DNA from: Bacillus sp. DNRA2
GTDB lineage: Bacteria; Bacillota; Bacilli; Bacillales; Cytobacillaceae
Length of the DNA: 64,000 nt
NCBI RefSeq assembly: GCF_012843265.1
Contig: NZ_JABAIT010000008.1
Coordinates: 1 to 64,000 of the forward strand
Reading direction: 5' to 3'
This document shows positions 1-7,825 of the stretch, piece by piece; positions within the stretch are counted from its first letter, which is position 1; the number at the start of each line of letters is the position of its first letter. A model generated the notes under the pieces. It saw only the letters and a program-made list of their open reading frames with translations, did not search any database and was not told where the DNA came from. The position numbers were made by a program, and so were the translations under genes.

Positions 1-97
1 TACACACTGTAATATAAATTGAACCGCCGTATACGGAACCGTACGTACGGTGGTGTGAGAGGGGCGAAAATAATAATCTTATTTTCCCTCTACTCGA
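1..97 (+). mobile_element. 3' end of a group II intron (domains V and VI)
   Basis: Positions 23-54 fold as a domain V hairpin: ACCGCCGTA pairs with TACGGTGGT around a GAAC loop, followed by GTGTGAGAGG. Positions 57-93 form a domain VI-like hairpin (AGAGGG with CCCTCT). The block ends in TACTCGAT, the usual 3' end of this class of bacterial group II introns as I know them. The catalytic RNA and any reverse transcriptase/maturase gene would lie upstream, outside the window. The 3' splice boundary near 97 is an estimate. The mobile element therefore ends about 130 bp before the first gene. Confidence 0.8.
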
Positions 98-230
98 TTT
101 AGAATACATTCATGAAGAATTCAGATTTGTGATATTCCATCTAGCGATAGGTATACTATAATAAGTTATTGATATTGCATGGATTCATCAACCAATCTAA
201 AGCATGAAATAGTATATGAGGTGAACATTT

Positions 231-2381
231 GTGAACGATCAGTGGAAACAAACAAACCATGCGAATAATGAGCTGCTGCGCTCACAAATAGAAGAATTAA
301 AGCAAAAAAATCAAGAATTGGAAAAGCAACTCCGTATCAAGGAATCATTATATCTTAGTGTATTTGATGCTTTGCCGATTGCAATTTTTCTTGAGGACCC
401 TGAAGGTCGTACGACCTATGCTAATAAAAATGCATGTGAAGCAAATGGTTTGGATTTTGAGGATTTAATCGGTAAAACAGTATTTGATTTTTTTCCGAAG
501 CCAATTGCCGAGCTAAACCGTGCCTATGATTTAGAAGTTTGGAAAAAAAGAAGTCTGATAACGAAAGAAATAGAGGCAGGCTTCAAAGGTGAAACTCACC
601 ACATGTTTACTGGAAAGACGATATTACACATAACCGAATCTAATCAGGATTTTTTGTTGGGTTTTGGCTTAGATATCACTGACCGGGTAGAGGTTGAGAA
701 GCAGTTAATCGAAAGTGAAGAGAAATTCCGGAGTGTGATAGAGCAAGCAGGAGACAGCATTTTTCTTATCACTACAGAAGGAACTCTCGTCGATGTAAAT
801 CCAACGGCATGTGAAGTACTTGGGTTAACTAAGGAAGAATTGCTAGAAATAAATATTGAATTACTTTTCCAAAACTTGTCAGGTAAAATTAGCGAATTTA
901 GCAATATTGAAGGAAACCATTCGATCACAAATTTCGAAGATTATCTGATTGGAAAAGATAATTTACAAATCCCAGTTGATATAAGCATCCGTCTCATATC
1001 GATTGGGGAAAACCAAGTGTTTGTTGCACTATGTCGGGATATCCGCGAGAAAAAAAGAGCCGAAGCCCAAATCAGACATATGGCCTATCACGATGCCTTA
1101 ACAGAACTACCGAATCGTTGGTATATACAATCCTATATTAATAAATATACTTCAAACCACCGGACTACAAACGATCAACTCGGTTTTATTTTACTTGATC
1201 TTGATTATTTTAAAGTGATCAATGATAGTTTGGGCCATGATGCAGGAGACCAATTATTAAAGGAAGTTGCGCACCGCTTACAGAATACCATTCAAGATTC
1301 TGAGAACATACTAGCCAGGTTTGGCGGGGATGAATTTATTATTCTGCTCCCTCATTTACAAAGTGAGCAAGCAGTCCTTTCCTTAGGGGAAAAGATTATT
1401 GATCAACTATCGATACCATTTATGATTTCAGGGCAGAAATGTAATATTTCAGCCAGTTTTGGAATAAGCTTATACCCCTTGGATGGGCAGGATTTAAATA
1501 CCTTAATCAAAAACGCAGATTTGGCAATGTACTATTCGAAGGAAAAAGGACGAAGCTGTTACAGTTTATATAATCCAATCATGAAAATGAAAGCAATCGA
1601 AAGAATGGACCTTGATATTCATTTGCGAGAGGCTTTAGAAAATAATGAATTTATTCTTCATTATCAACCGAAAATCAACTTAAAGACTGGAAAAATTGAT
1701 GGAATGGAAGCACTCATTCGCTGGAAAACAAAAGAAAACCAGATTTTATATCCAGCTTCGTTTATTCATATTGCGGAAGAAACGGGATTAATTAATCCGA
1801 TTGGAGAATGGGTATTACGTGAAGCCTGTCGTCAATGTAAGGAATGGCAAAACGAAGGCTTTAAAGACTTGACTATAAGTGTAAATTTATCTCCAAAGCA
1901 ATTTCAGCATAATAATCTTGTCGAGCTAATCGTTTTAGTTTTAGCTGAGACAGGGTTACCACCTGGGTCATTGGAATTAGAACTGACCGAGGGGATGATT
2001 ATGAAGGAACCGGAGGAAGCGGTACTGGTATTGACTAAACTAAAAGATTTAGGGGTCAAAATTTCCATCGACGATTTCGGAACAGGATTTTCGTCATTAA
2101 GTTACTTAAAGCTATTCCCAATTGATACCCTTAAAATCGATAAATCATTTATTTTGAATATGGATGAAGATAAGACTGCATCAAAGATTGTTACAGCAAT
2201 TATAACATTGGCTCATAGTTTAAATTTAAATGTTGTCGCTGAAGGAGTAGAAAAAAAAGAGCAATTTAACTTGCTTATGGATGTCAACTGTGATGTTGTC
2301 CAGGGGTACTATGTTAGTAAGCCAAAAAGTGCCATGGATATTATTCATAATCTGGAAGAATTTCAATATCTAAAAAGATAA
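231..2381 (+). CDS. PAS-PAS-GGDEF-EAL cyclic-di-GMP signalling protein
   Basis: Predicted to make and/or degrade the second messenger cyclic di-GMP in response to a sensed signal. There are no membrane segments, so it is probably cytoplasmic. In order: a short coiled coil (residues 5-38), PAS (about 40-150), PAS (about 165-275), GGDEF (about 285-440) with an intact GGDEF signature at 365-369, and EAL (about 460-705) with EAL at 493-495 and the DDFGTG loop typical of active phosphodiesterases. I see no RxxD inhibitory site just before GGDEF. The start is GTG with GAGGTGA upstream; 716 residues is normal for this architecture. It is monocistronic, ended by the hairpin at 2389. Which activity dominates cannot be told from sequence. 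Confidence 0.93.
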   Translation: MNDQWKQTNHANNELLRSQIEELKQKNQELEKQLRIKESLYLSVFDALPIAIFLEDPEGRTTYANKNACEANGLDFEDLIGKTVFDFFPKPIAELNRAYDLEVWKKRSLITKEIEAGFKGETHHMFTGKTILHITESNQDFLLGFGLDITDRVEVEKQLIESEEKFRSVIEQAGDSIFLITTEGTLVDVNPTACEVLGLTKEELLEINIELLFQNLSGKISEFSNIEGNHSITNFEDYLIGKDNLQIPVDISIRLISIGENQVFVALCRDIREKKRAEAQIRHMAYHDALTELPNRWYIQSYINKYTSNHRTTNDQLGFILLDLDYFKVINDSLGHDAGDQLLKEVAHRLQNTIQDSENILARFGGDEFIILLPHLQSEQAVLSLGEKIIDQLSIPFMISGQKCNISASFGISLYPLDGQDLNTLIKNADLAMYYSKEKGRSCYSLYNPIMKMKAIERMDLDIHLREALENNEFILHYQPKINLKTGKIDGMEALIRWKTKENQILYPASFIHIAEETGLINPIGEWVLREACRQCKEWQNEGFKDLTISVNLSPKQFQHNNLVELIVLVLAETGLPPGSLELELTEGMIMKEPEEAVLVLTKLKDLGVKISIDDFGTGFSSLSYLKLFPIDTLKIDKSFILNMDEDKTASKIVTAIITLAHSLNLNVVAEGVEKKEQFNLLMDVNCDVVQGYYVSKPKSAMDIIHNLEEFQYLKR

Positions 2382-2388
2382 TTCAACT

Positions 2389-2428
2389 AACCTTGATGCC
2401 AAATTTATTTGGTAACAAGGTTTTTTTT
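2389..2428 (+). terminator. Rho-independent terminator
   Basis: AACCTTG and CAAGGTT flank an inner GCCAAAT/ATTTGG stem, followed by eight T. It ends the GGDEF-EAL gene. Confidence 0.8.
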
Positions 2429-2500
2429 AGTTGTTTTAGGGCAAAATAGTCACTATGGCAAAAAATGCTGATAAGTTATTAAAGTAGGAGGTAACGAACA

Positions 2501-2716
2501 ATGCCAAAGGTTGAAGTTTCGTGTGCAATTTCAAACTGTAATTTTTACGGTGAAGGAAATGTTTGTAGAGCTGAAAAGATCATGGTTGAATTAGATCAAC
2601 ATGCTCGATATGACTCAGAGTTCTCTTCTGAATTAGGTGAAAAAAATCATATTGATGAAGCTGGTAGTTCAGCACACACCTGTTGTAAAACCTTTAAACC
2701 GAAAAATGAAAACTAA
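2501..2716 (+). CDS. DUF1540-type small cysteine-rich protein
   Basis: A 71-residue soluble protein with no signal peptide. An N-terminal C-x4-C-x8-C pattern (Cys8, 13, 22) and a CC pair at 61-62 match the DUF1540 family, small proteins presumed to bind a metal through cysteine. The family is common in Firmicutes and its function is unknown. It has a strong ribosome site (AGGAGG) and its own terminator, so it looks like a free-standing gene. The assignment rests on the Cys spacing; no role is inferred. Confidence 0.8.
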   Translation: MPKVEVSCAISNCNFYGEGNVCRAEKIMVELDQHARYDSEFSSELGEKNHIDEAGSSAHTCCKTFKPKNEN

Positions 2717-2732
2717 TTGAAATTGAATGAAA

Positions 2733-2775
2733 AAGCATTGATTATCTACTTAGTTAGAAATCAGTGCTTATTCTT
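2733..2775 (+). terminator. Probable terminator
   Basis: AAGCATTGATT pairs with AATCAGTGCTT (one wobble) across a 15-nt loop, followed by ATTCTTTG. The U-run is weak. Confidence 0.55.
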
Positions 2776-2855
2776 TGTTGTTTATTTTAATTTTCTGATA
2801 AATACTCTTTTTTTGCTAGGTTTCGAGATATACTAGAGAAAAGGGGGCAAATGCA

Positions 2856-3977
2856 ATGAAAAAAATGCTTGTCGTTTTCTTTATCCTATTAATAGCAGGT
2901 TTTATGGCAGGGTGTAATTTATTTGAGAATTCCAATCAAACAACCTCAGACAAAAATAATAATCAAGCACCGACTAAAACAAGCGACAATAAGTCAAAAA
3001 GTGATACCAAGAAACAAGTTGATAATGAAAAGGATAAAAATAATAACTTATCTGAAATTGAAGCATACTTTCCAATGAAAAAAAACACCAGATATATATA
3101 CGAAGGTAGCGGCAACGAGTTCGCTTCATTTGATATTTACAATGATTATATAGATGAAAAAAAACTACAACAACGCTTTAATAATGGTGGAACGGTAATG
3201 GCTTATGTGATAGAAATTAAGAATGGACAATTAGTGAAGGTCTACTCAAGAGGTGAAGTCTATTATCGGGAAAATCTTTTAAAAGAAACCGGCGATACGG
3301 AAGTTTTGTTAAAAGAGCCACTTTCAAAAGGTACCCAATGGACATTAGCTGATTCACGAGTCCGGACGATTACAGCGACAGATGCATCTGTTACGACCCC
3401 AACTGGGACTTATAAAGCAATCGAAGTAACAACCGAGGATAAAGAAGGGAAATCGCTTGAATATTATGCACCAAATATGGGTTTGATAAAATCGGTATTT
3501 GTCATGAATGGTTCTGAGGTTTCTTCCTCTTTAGCAAAAGTAGAAGAAAATGTTCCTCTAATTCAACAAATTCGATTCTATTATCCAAATATTGATGACG
3601 ACAAACTCTATTATAAAGATCGTGATGTTCGCTTTTTCACTAATGATATTACGCGTAAGGTACTAGCTGAAGAATATAAAAAAGCCGAAAACAATGAAGT
3701 TGTATTTACAAAAAATACGACGATTAACAGTTTATATTTAAATAAAGACCAGCAAGTCTACATTGATTTGAATAAAGAATTTATTAATGAAATGAGCGCA
3801 GGTGCAGCTTTTGAAGGGAAGATTTTACAATCAATTGTTAATACGTTTGGAGGCTATTATCAAGCTGATAGAGTTTATTTAACAATTAATAATACGCCGT
3901 ATGAATCAGGACATATCTCTAAGCAAAAGGGAGAATATTTTATCGTCAATACCGAGAATGCAGTTAAGTTACCATAA
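2856..3977 (+). CDS. Lipoprotein with C-terminal GerMN domain
   Basis: A 373-residue exported lipoprotein. It has a Lys-rich start, a hydrophobic stretch and a lipobox ending MAGC, giving a lipid-modified Cys20. Residues 21-65 are a low-complexity Asn/Lys/Asp/Ser linker. The middle (about 70-225) is a beta-rich region. The C-terminus (about 235-370) resembles GerMN, the domain of the B. subtilis spore-germination/sporulation protein GerM. Family knowledge suggests attachment to the outer face of the membrane and a role with the cell wall or spore envelope; this is inference. The start has GGGGG upstream. The gene stands alone. Confidence 0.8.
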   Translation: MKKMLVVFFILLIAGFMAGCNLFENSNQTTSDKNNNQAPTKTSDNKSKSDTKKQVDNEKDKNNNLSEIEAYFPMKKNTRYIYEGSGNEFASFDIYNDYIDEKKLQQRFNNGGTVMAYVIEIKNGQLVKVYSRGEVYYRENLLKETGDTEVLLKEPLSKGTQWTLADSRVRTITATDASVTTPTGTYKAIEVTTEDKEGKSLEYYAPNMGLIKSVFVMNGSEVSSSLAKVEENVPLIQQIRFYYPNIDDDKLYYKDRDVRFFTNDITRKVLAEEYKKAENNEVVFTKNTTINSLYLNKDQQVYIDLNKEFINEMSAGAAFEGKILQSIVNTFGGYYQADRVYLTINNTPYESGHISKQKGEYFIVNTENAVKLP

Positions 3978-4020
3978 TACTGAACTGGAATGATTAGTTT
4001 ATGGCAAAATGAATGAAAAA

Positions 4021-4050
4021 AGCCATCCAAGCATGAATTGGATGGCTTTT
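4021..4050. terminator. Bidirectional terminator
   Basis: AGCCATCCAA and TTGGATGGCT form a perfect 10-bp stem with a 7-nt loop. There are T residues on the + side and A residues (T on the - strand) on the other, so it serves both converging genes. Confidence 0.85.
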
Positions 4051-4066
4051 AATCATTGTTCGTGGC

Positions 4067-4255
4067 TTAGAACCAAAAACCACGACCTTCATGTCTGCGA
4101 TTATCATTTCTGTTGTTGCGATTATGATCACGATCTTCTTCGATTCTAATGTTTTCTGCATTGATAATCACATTTTCAGCATTAATAATCACATCATCTA
4201 CATCAATTTCAATTCTACTTCTGTTTCTGTTTCTATCATTGTTTCTGTTGCTCAT
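4067..4255 (-). CDS. Small low-complexity Asn/Arg/Asp-rich protein with an internal repeat
   Basis: An unrecognised 62-residue hydrophilic protein. An N-terminal Asn/Arg-rich block is followed by an acidic and aliphatic core in which the heptad IINAENV/IINAENI is repeated in tandem, then an Asp/Arg/Asn/His-rich tail ending in GFWF. A pattern of alternating hydrophobic steps could form a small stacked beta structure; this is inference. The start is taken at the second of two ATGs (4255) because AAAGGGGGG lies about 8 nt upstream, too close to the first ATG at 4261. Highly charged small proteins of this kind are often spore-associated in bacilli, but nothing here proves that. Confidence 0.6.
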   Translation of the reverse strand: MSNRNNDRNRNRSRIEIDVDDVIINAENVIINAENIRIEEDRDHNRNNRNDNRRHEGRGFWF

Positions 4256-4431
4256 TAACATTCCCCCCTTTCTTGTTTTCTACTTCAGCATATGCTTGTC
4301 TCAAATAAACGTTTGGGTAAGCATGGACATTAAGCAAAAAAGGGCTAAGTGCTTCTTGGTAATTAAGAGCCATCAATTGTAAAACTTTGTTATAATAAAA
4401 GGGAACAGATTGGGATAAAGAGGGGAAAAAG

Positions 4432-6531
4432 ATGCTGACGCCAAATAAACAAAGAGAAATGCTAAATCATTCAAAATTCTATGTTAACAGAGAACTAAGC
4501 TGGCTATCCTTTAACAAACGTGTATTAGAAGAAGCAATTGATACACGCAATCCCTTACTTGAAAGATGTAAATTCTTAGCGGTGTTTAGTTCAAATTTAG
4601 ATGAATTTTTTATGGTTCGTGTAGCAGGACTTAAGGACCAAGTTAAAGCAGGCTATCATAAGCCTGAAAAAAAGGCAGGTCTGACTCCGAAACAACAATT
4701 AGAAAAAATATCCTCAAAAACCCATGACCTAGTTAATCGACAGTATGAAACTTTTAATCACGATATACTTACTAGTTTGAAAGAGCAACAAATCGAACTC
4801 TTGCATATCGAACAATTAACCGATGATCAACTCAAAGAGGTTGAGGACTATTTTGAAAAGCAAATATTTCCAGTCCTAACCCCAATGGCCATTGATGCTT
4901 ATCACCCTTTCCCGATGCTTCTTAATAACAGTTTAAACATTGCCATCGTTATTGATGAATATCAAAAGGAAGACAAACATCCGTTGAAAATTGCGATTGT
5001 TCAAGTTCCGAAAGTGTTAAATCGATTCGTTCAACTTCAATGTACAGGAAAACTTCAGTTGATTTTATTAGAAGAAATTATTTGTCACTTTATCGAGAAA
5101 TTGTTTGCTGGATTTCAAGTAGTGTCACGCTCAATATTTAGAATTACTAGAAATGCCGATTTAACCATTCAGGAAGAAAGTTCGAACGATTTACTGGAAG
5201 AGATTGAGAAAGAGTTAAAAAAACGGAAATGGGGTGCCGCGGTCAGGTTAGAAATCCAGACGCCTGGCTTCGACCAACGAGTCTTAGAATATATTGCAGA
5301 GGAACTAGAGCTTAAGGATCAAGACATATACGAAATTGAGGGTCCTTTGGATTTAACGGTTCTTTTTCAATTATATAAAATATTGGAAACTACTCATTCA
5401 GAGTTGATGTATGACAAACTGATTCCGCAGCAACAAAACAACCTAATCGAGGAGCTATTTGACATTATTTCCGAACGAGATGTTTTGCTACATCATCCAT
5501 ATGATTCGTTCGAGCCTGTTGTTGAGTTCGTTAGGAAGGCCGCATTTGATCCTGAAGTCTTAGCGATTAAACAAACACTATATCGGGTCAGTGGTGACTC
5601 ACCAATCATTCATGCCTTAAAGCGAGCTGCAGAAAATGGTAAGCAGGTAACCGTATTGGTTGAACTCCGGGCACGCTTTGATGAGCAAAATAATGTTCAT
5701 TGGGCGAAAGAACTTGAAAAGGCAGGTTGCCATGTAATCTTTGGTAAGCACAATTTGAAAACACACAGTAAAATTACCCTCGTCGTACGGCGTAAGGCTG
5801 GTCAGATTGAGCGACTCATCCATTTAGGAACAGGGAACTACAATGACCAGACCGCAAAACTTTATACCGATTTTGGGTTGTTTACAGCAAACAAGAATTT
5901 GGGGGAAGATGCGACCAATTTTTTTAATTATTTAAGTGGTTATACCAAAAGACCAATCTTTCATTATTTTTCGATTTCGCCGACCGATATTCGAAAGGAA
6001 CTTTACCAGTTAATCGATGACGAGATTGCCTTTCATCGTCAATTCTCTAATGGTCGAATCATTGCCAAGATGAACTCGATAACAGACAAAGACATGATTA
6101 TCAAACTATATGAGGCATCTATAGCCGGGGTTCAAATTGATCTAATTGTAAGAGGAGTTTGTTGTTTGAAACCAGGCATACCTGGAGTAAGTGAAAATAT
6201 ACGGGTACGGAGCATTGTTGGTAGATTTTTAGAGCATAGCCGAATTTTTTACTTTCATCACAACGGGGAAGCGAAGACTTATTTATCTTCAGCTGATTTA
6301 ATGAAACGAAATTTGGATAAACGAGTGGAAATTATGTTTCCGGTTTTGGAGGAAAGTTTAAAGGAAAAGGTTACCAGTGTTTTATCCTATTTGTTAATGG
6401 ATAATGTCAAAGCTCGTGAAATGGATGAGGATGGCCATTATCATTATGCATATAAACAGGTAGGTATTCCCGAAGTAGAAAGTCAGTTGATATTATTTCA
6501 TGAAGCAAATCCAGCTCATGAATTCGTATGA
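4432..6531 (+). CDS. ppk1: Polyphosphate kinase 1
   Basis: Reversibly transfers the gamma-phosphate of ATP to growing polyphosphate; acts in the cytoplasm or at the membrane. The 699 residues match the family (about 690-720). The N-terminal domain opens with the family signature NRELSWLSFN; the head domain follows. Two phospholipase-D-like catalytic domains fill the second half. KTHSK contains the phosphorylated His at residue 445 and LEHSRI is the second motif. GTGNYND is also diagnostic. The ATG is preceded by AGAGGGG and a TATAAT at 4391. No exopolyphosphatase (ppx) gene adjoins it here, unlike many genomes; it ends at a strong terminator. Confidence 0.96.
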   Translation: MLTPNKQREMLNHSKFYVNRELSWLSFNKRVLEEAIDTRNPLLERCKFLAVFSSNLDEFFMVRVAGLKDQVKAGYHKPEKKAGLTPKQQLEKISSKTHDLVNRQYETFNHDILTSLKEQQIELLHIEQLTDDQLKEVEDYFEKQIFPVLTPMAIDAYHPFPMLLNNSLNIAIVIDEYQKEDKHPLKIAIVQVPKVLNRFVQLQCTGKLQLILLEEIICHFIEKLFAGFQVVSRSIFRITRNADLTIQEESSNDLLEEIEKELKKRKWGAAVRLEIQTPGFDQRVLEYIAEELELKDQDIYEIEGPLDLTVLFQLYKILETTHSELMYDKLIPQQQNNLIEELFDIISERDVLLHHPYDSFEPVVEFVRKAAFDPEVLAIKQTLYRVSGDSPIIHALKRAAENGKQVTVLVELRARFDEQNNVHWAKELEKAGCHVIFGKHNLKTHSKITLVVRRKAGQIERLIHLGTGNYNDQTAKLYTDFGLFTANKNLGEDATNFFNYLSGYTKRPIFHYFSISPTDIRKELYQLIDDEIAFHRQFSNGRIIAKMNSITDKDMIIKLYEASIAGVQIDLIVRGVCCLKPGIPGVSENIRVRSIVGRFLEHSRIFYFHHNGEAKTYLSSADLMKRNLDKRVEIMFPVLEESLKEKVTSVLSYLLMDNVKAREMDEDGHYHYAYKQVGIPEVESQLILFHEANPAHEFV

Positions 6532-6536
6532 AAAAA

Positions 6537-6565
6537 GCAGATCTCCTAAGGGAGGTCTGCTTTTT
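6537..6565. terminator. Bidirectional terminator between ppk1 and the cation exporter
   Basis: GCAGATCTCC and GGAGGTCTGC (one wobble) around TAAG, with T5 on the + side and A6 on the other. Confidence 0.9.
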
Positions 6566-6570
6566 GAGTG

Positions 6571-7494
6571 TTAAAGAAACTTTTGTCCATATAAACCGTG
6601 ATCATTAATTGCAGGATGTTCAATCTGGATCGTTGAATGGGTCAGACCGTATTTTTCTTTTAAAAGCTTACTGATGGCTGAAACAGCCTTAAGTGGTTCG
6701 CTTTGTTCATTAAGAAAAACATGTGCAGTAAACGAATAATGGTTGGATGTGACCGTCCATAAGTGCATTTCATGGACATCTTCGACTCCCTCAACAGCCG
6801 TAATATCAGTTCGAATTGCTTCAAGATCAAAATTCTCAGGAACTGTTTCCATTAAGATTGTATAGGACTCTTTGACAATTTTGGCACCACCGATCAGAAT
6901 AACAGCTCCGATAACCATACTTATTATTGGGTCTAATATTTGGAAACCAGTAAAGTGGATAATAAGAGCGGATGCAATGACGCCAACTGAATTCAACAAA
7001 TCCCCAATAAAATGCCAAAGTGCGCTTTTGATGTTTAAGTTTTCTTCATGTTTGGTACTTTTTGTTAGAACAATAGTCAAGATAATATTGACAATTAACC
7101 CGATAATCGCAACCGTTAGCATGAGACCGAGTTCTATTTCTCTTGGAGTAATAATACGTTTGACACCTTCGATAAAAATCCCTAACGCAATCACAATTAA
7201 CGCTAGGCCATTAATAAAGGACGCGATGATTTCAAACCGCAAATAACCAAACGTATACTTTTGATTTGGCTTTTTGGTGGCTAAATAAATAGCTGTCATA
7301 CTAAATCCTAAGGCAATTACATCGGAAGCCATATGGGCAGAATCTGATAATAAGGCGAGGGAATTGGACAATATACCTCCGACAACTTCCACAAGCATAA
7401 AAAATGAAGTCAATATTAATGTAATCCATAGTGTGTTTTTCGACTTCTGTTGGTTCTTCACATGATTTAAGTGATGAAAATCAAAATCTCTCAT
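6571..7494 (-). CDS. czcD: Cation diffusion facilitator, CzcD-type metal/proton antiporter
   Basis: Exports divalent metal (typically Zn2+, Co2+ or Cd2+) from the cytoplasm in exchange for protons. Six membrane helices occupy residues about 20-205. The intramembrane metal site is visible as SDSAHMASD (Asp51, His54, Asp58) with the matching WHFIGD in helix 5. A cytoplasmic C-terminal ferredoxin-like domain with His-rich positions (HEMHLWTVTSNHYSFTAHV) binds regulatory metal. The length of 307 residues is normal. The start has AGAGGGATGG upstream. It is divergent from the ene-reductase gene; a Fur-family-like box lies in the shared interval. The exact metal is not readable from sequence. Confidence 0.92.
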   Translation of the reverse strand: MRDFDFHHLNHVKNQQKSKNTLWITLILTSFFMLVEVVGGILSNSLALLSDSAHMASDVIALGFSMTAIYLATKKPNQKYTFGYLRFEIIASFINGLALIVIALGIFIEGVKRIITPREIELGLMLTVAIIGLIVNIILTIVLTKSTKHEENLNIKSALWHFIGDLLNSVGVIASALIIHFTGFQILDPIISMVIGAVILIGGAKIVKESYTILMETVPENFDLEAIRTDITAVEGVEDVHEMHLWTVTSNHYSFTAHVFLNEQSEPLKAVSAISKLLKEKYGLTHSTIQIEHPAINDHGLYGQKFL

Positions 7495-7563
7495 AATACC
7501 ATCCCTCTTTTTATTAAAAACTATTTCATCTAGATTATACGCTTAAACAGGATGATGTCAATC

Positions 7564-7596
7564 TAATTGAGAATAAATAATTTGTAATTGAGAATA
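7564..7596. repeat. 12-bp direct repeat pair in promoter interval
   Basis: TAATTGAGAATA occurs at 7564-7575 and 7585-7596, exactly 21 bp (two helical turns) apart, between the divergent czcD and ene-reductase genes. It may be a tandem operator; no regulator is assigned. Confidence 0.5.
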
Positions 7597-7654
7597 GGTT
7601 TCAAAATCACTCATGAATAAATGGGAATGATTCTTATATTTAATAAAAAACATA

Positions 7655-7669
7655 TTATAATCATTATTA
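7655..7669. promoter_or_regulatory. Candidate PerR/Fur-family box
   Basis: TTATAATCATTATTA matches the PerR consensus TTATAATNATTATAA at all but one defined position. It sits about 157 bp upstream of the ene-reductase start and 160 bp upstream of czcD. The local AT richness raises the chance of a coincidence. Confidence 0.4.
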
Positions 7670-7825
7670 TTTTTTTATTATTAAAAAACTTTTTTGATAT
7701 CATATTGGAGAATATTTTTTATTTGTTTTACAATGAAATTGACAACTGCAGATTCTCTTTTTAAAGAAAAGGGGTTCAGCTGACAAGGCTACCCTATGAT
7801 GATATTAAAATAGGAGGATGTAGTG

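Noticed and set aside
4149-4382. A 77-residue + strand frame
   Set aside because: It is mostly antisense to the low-complexity small gene and has no ribosome site; its leucine/serine content mirrors the other strand.
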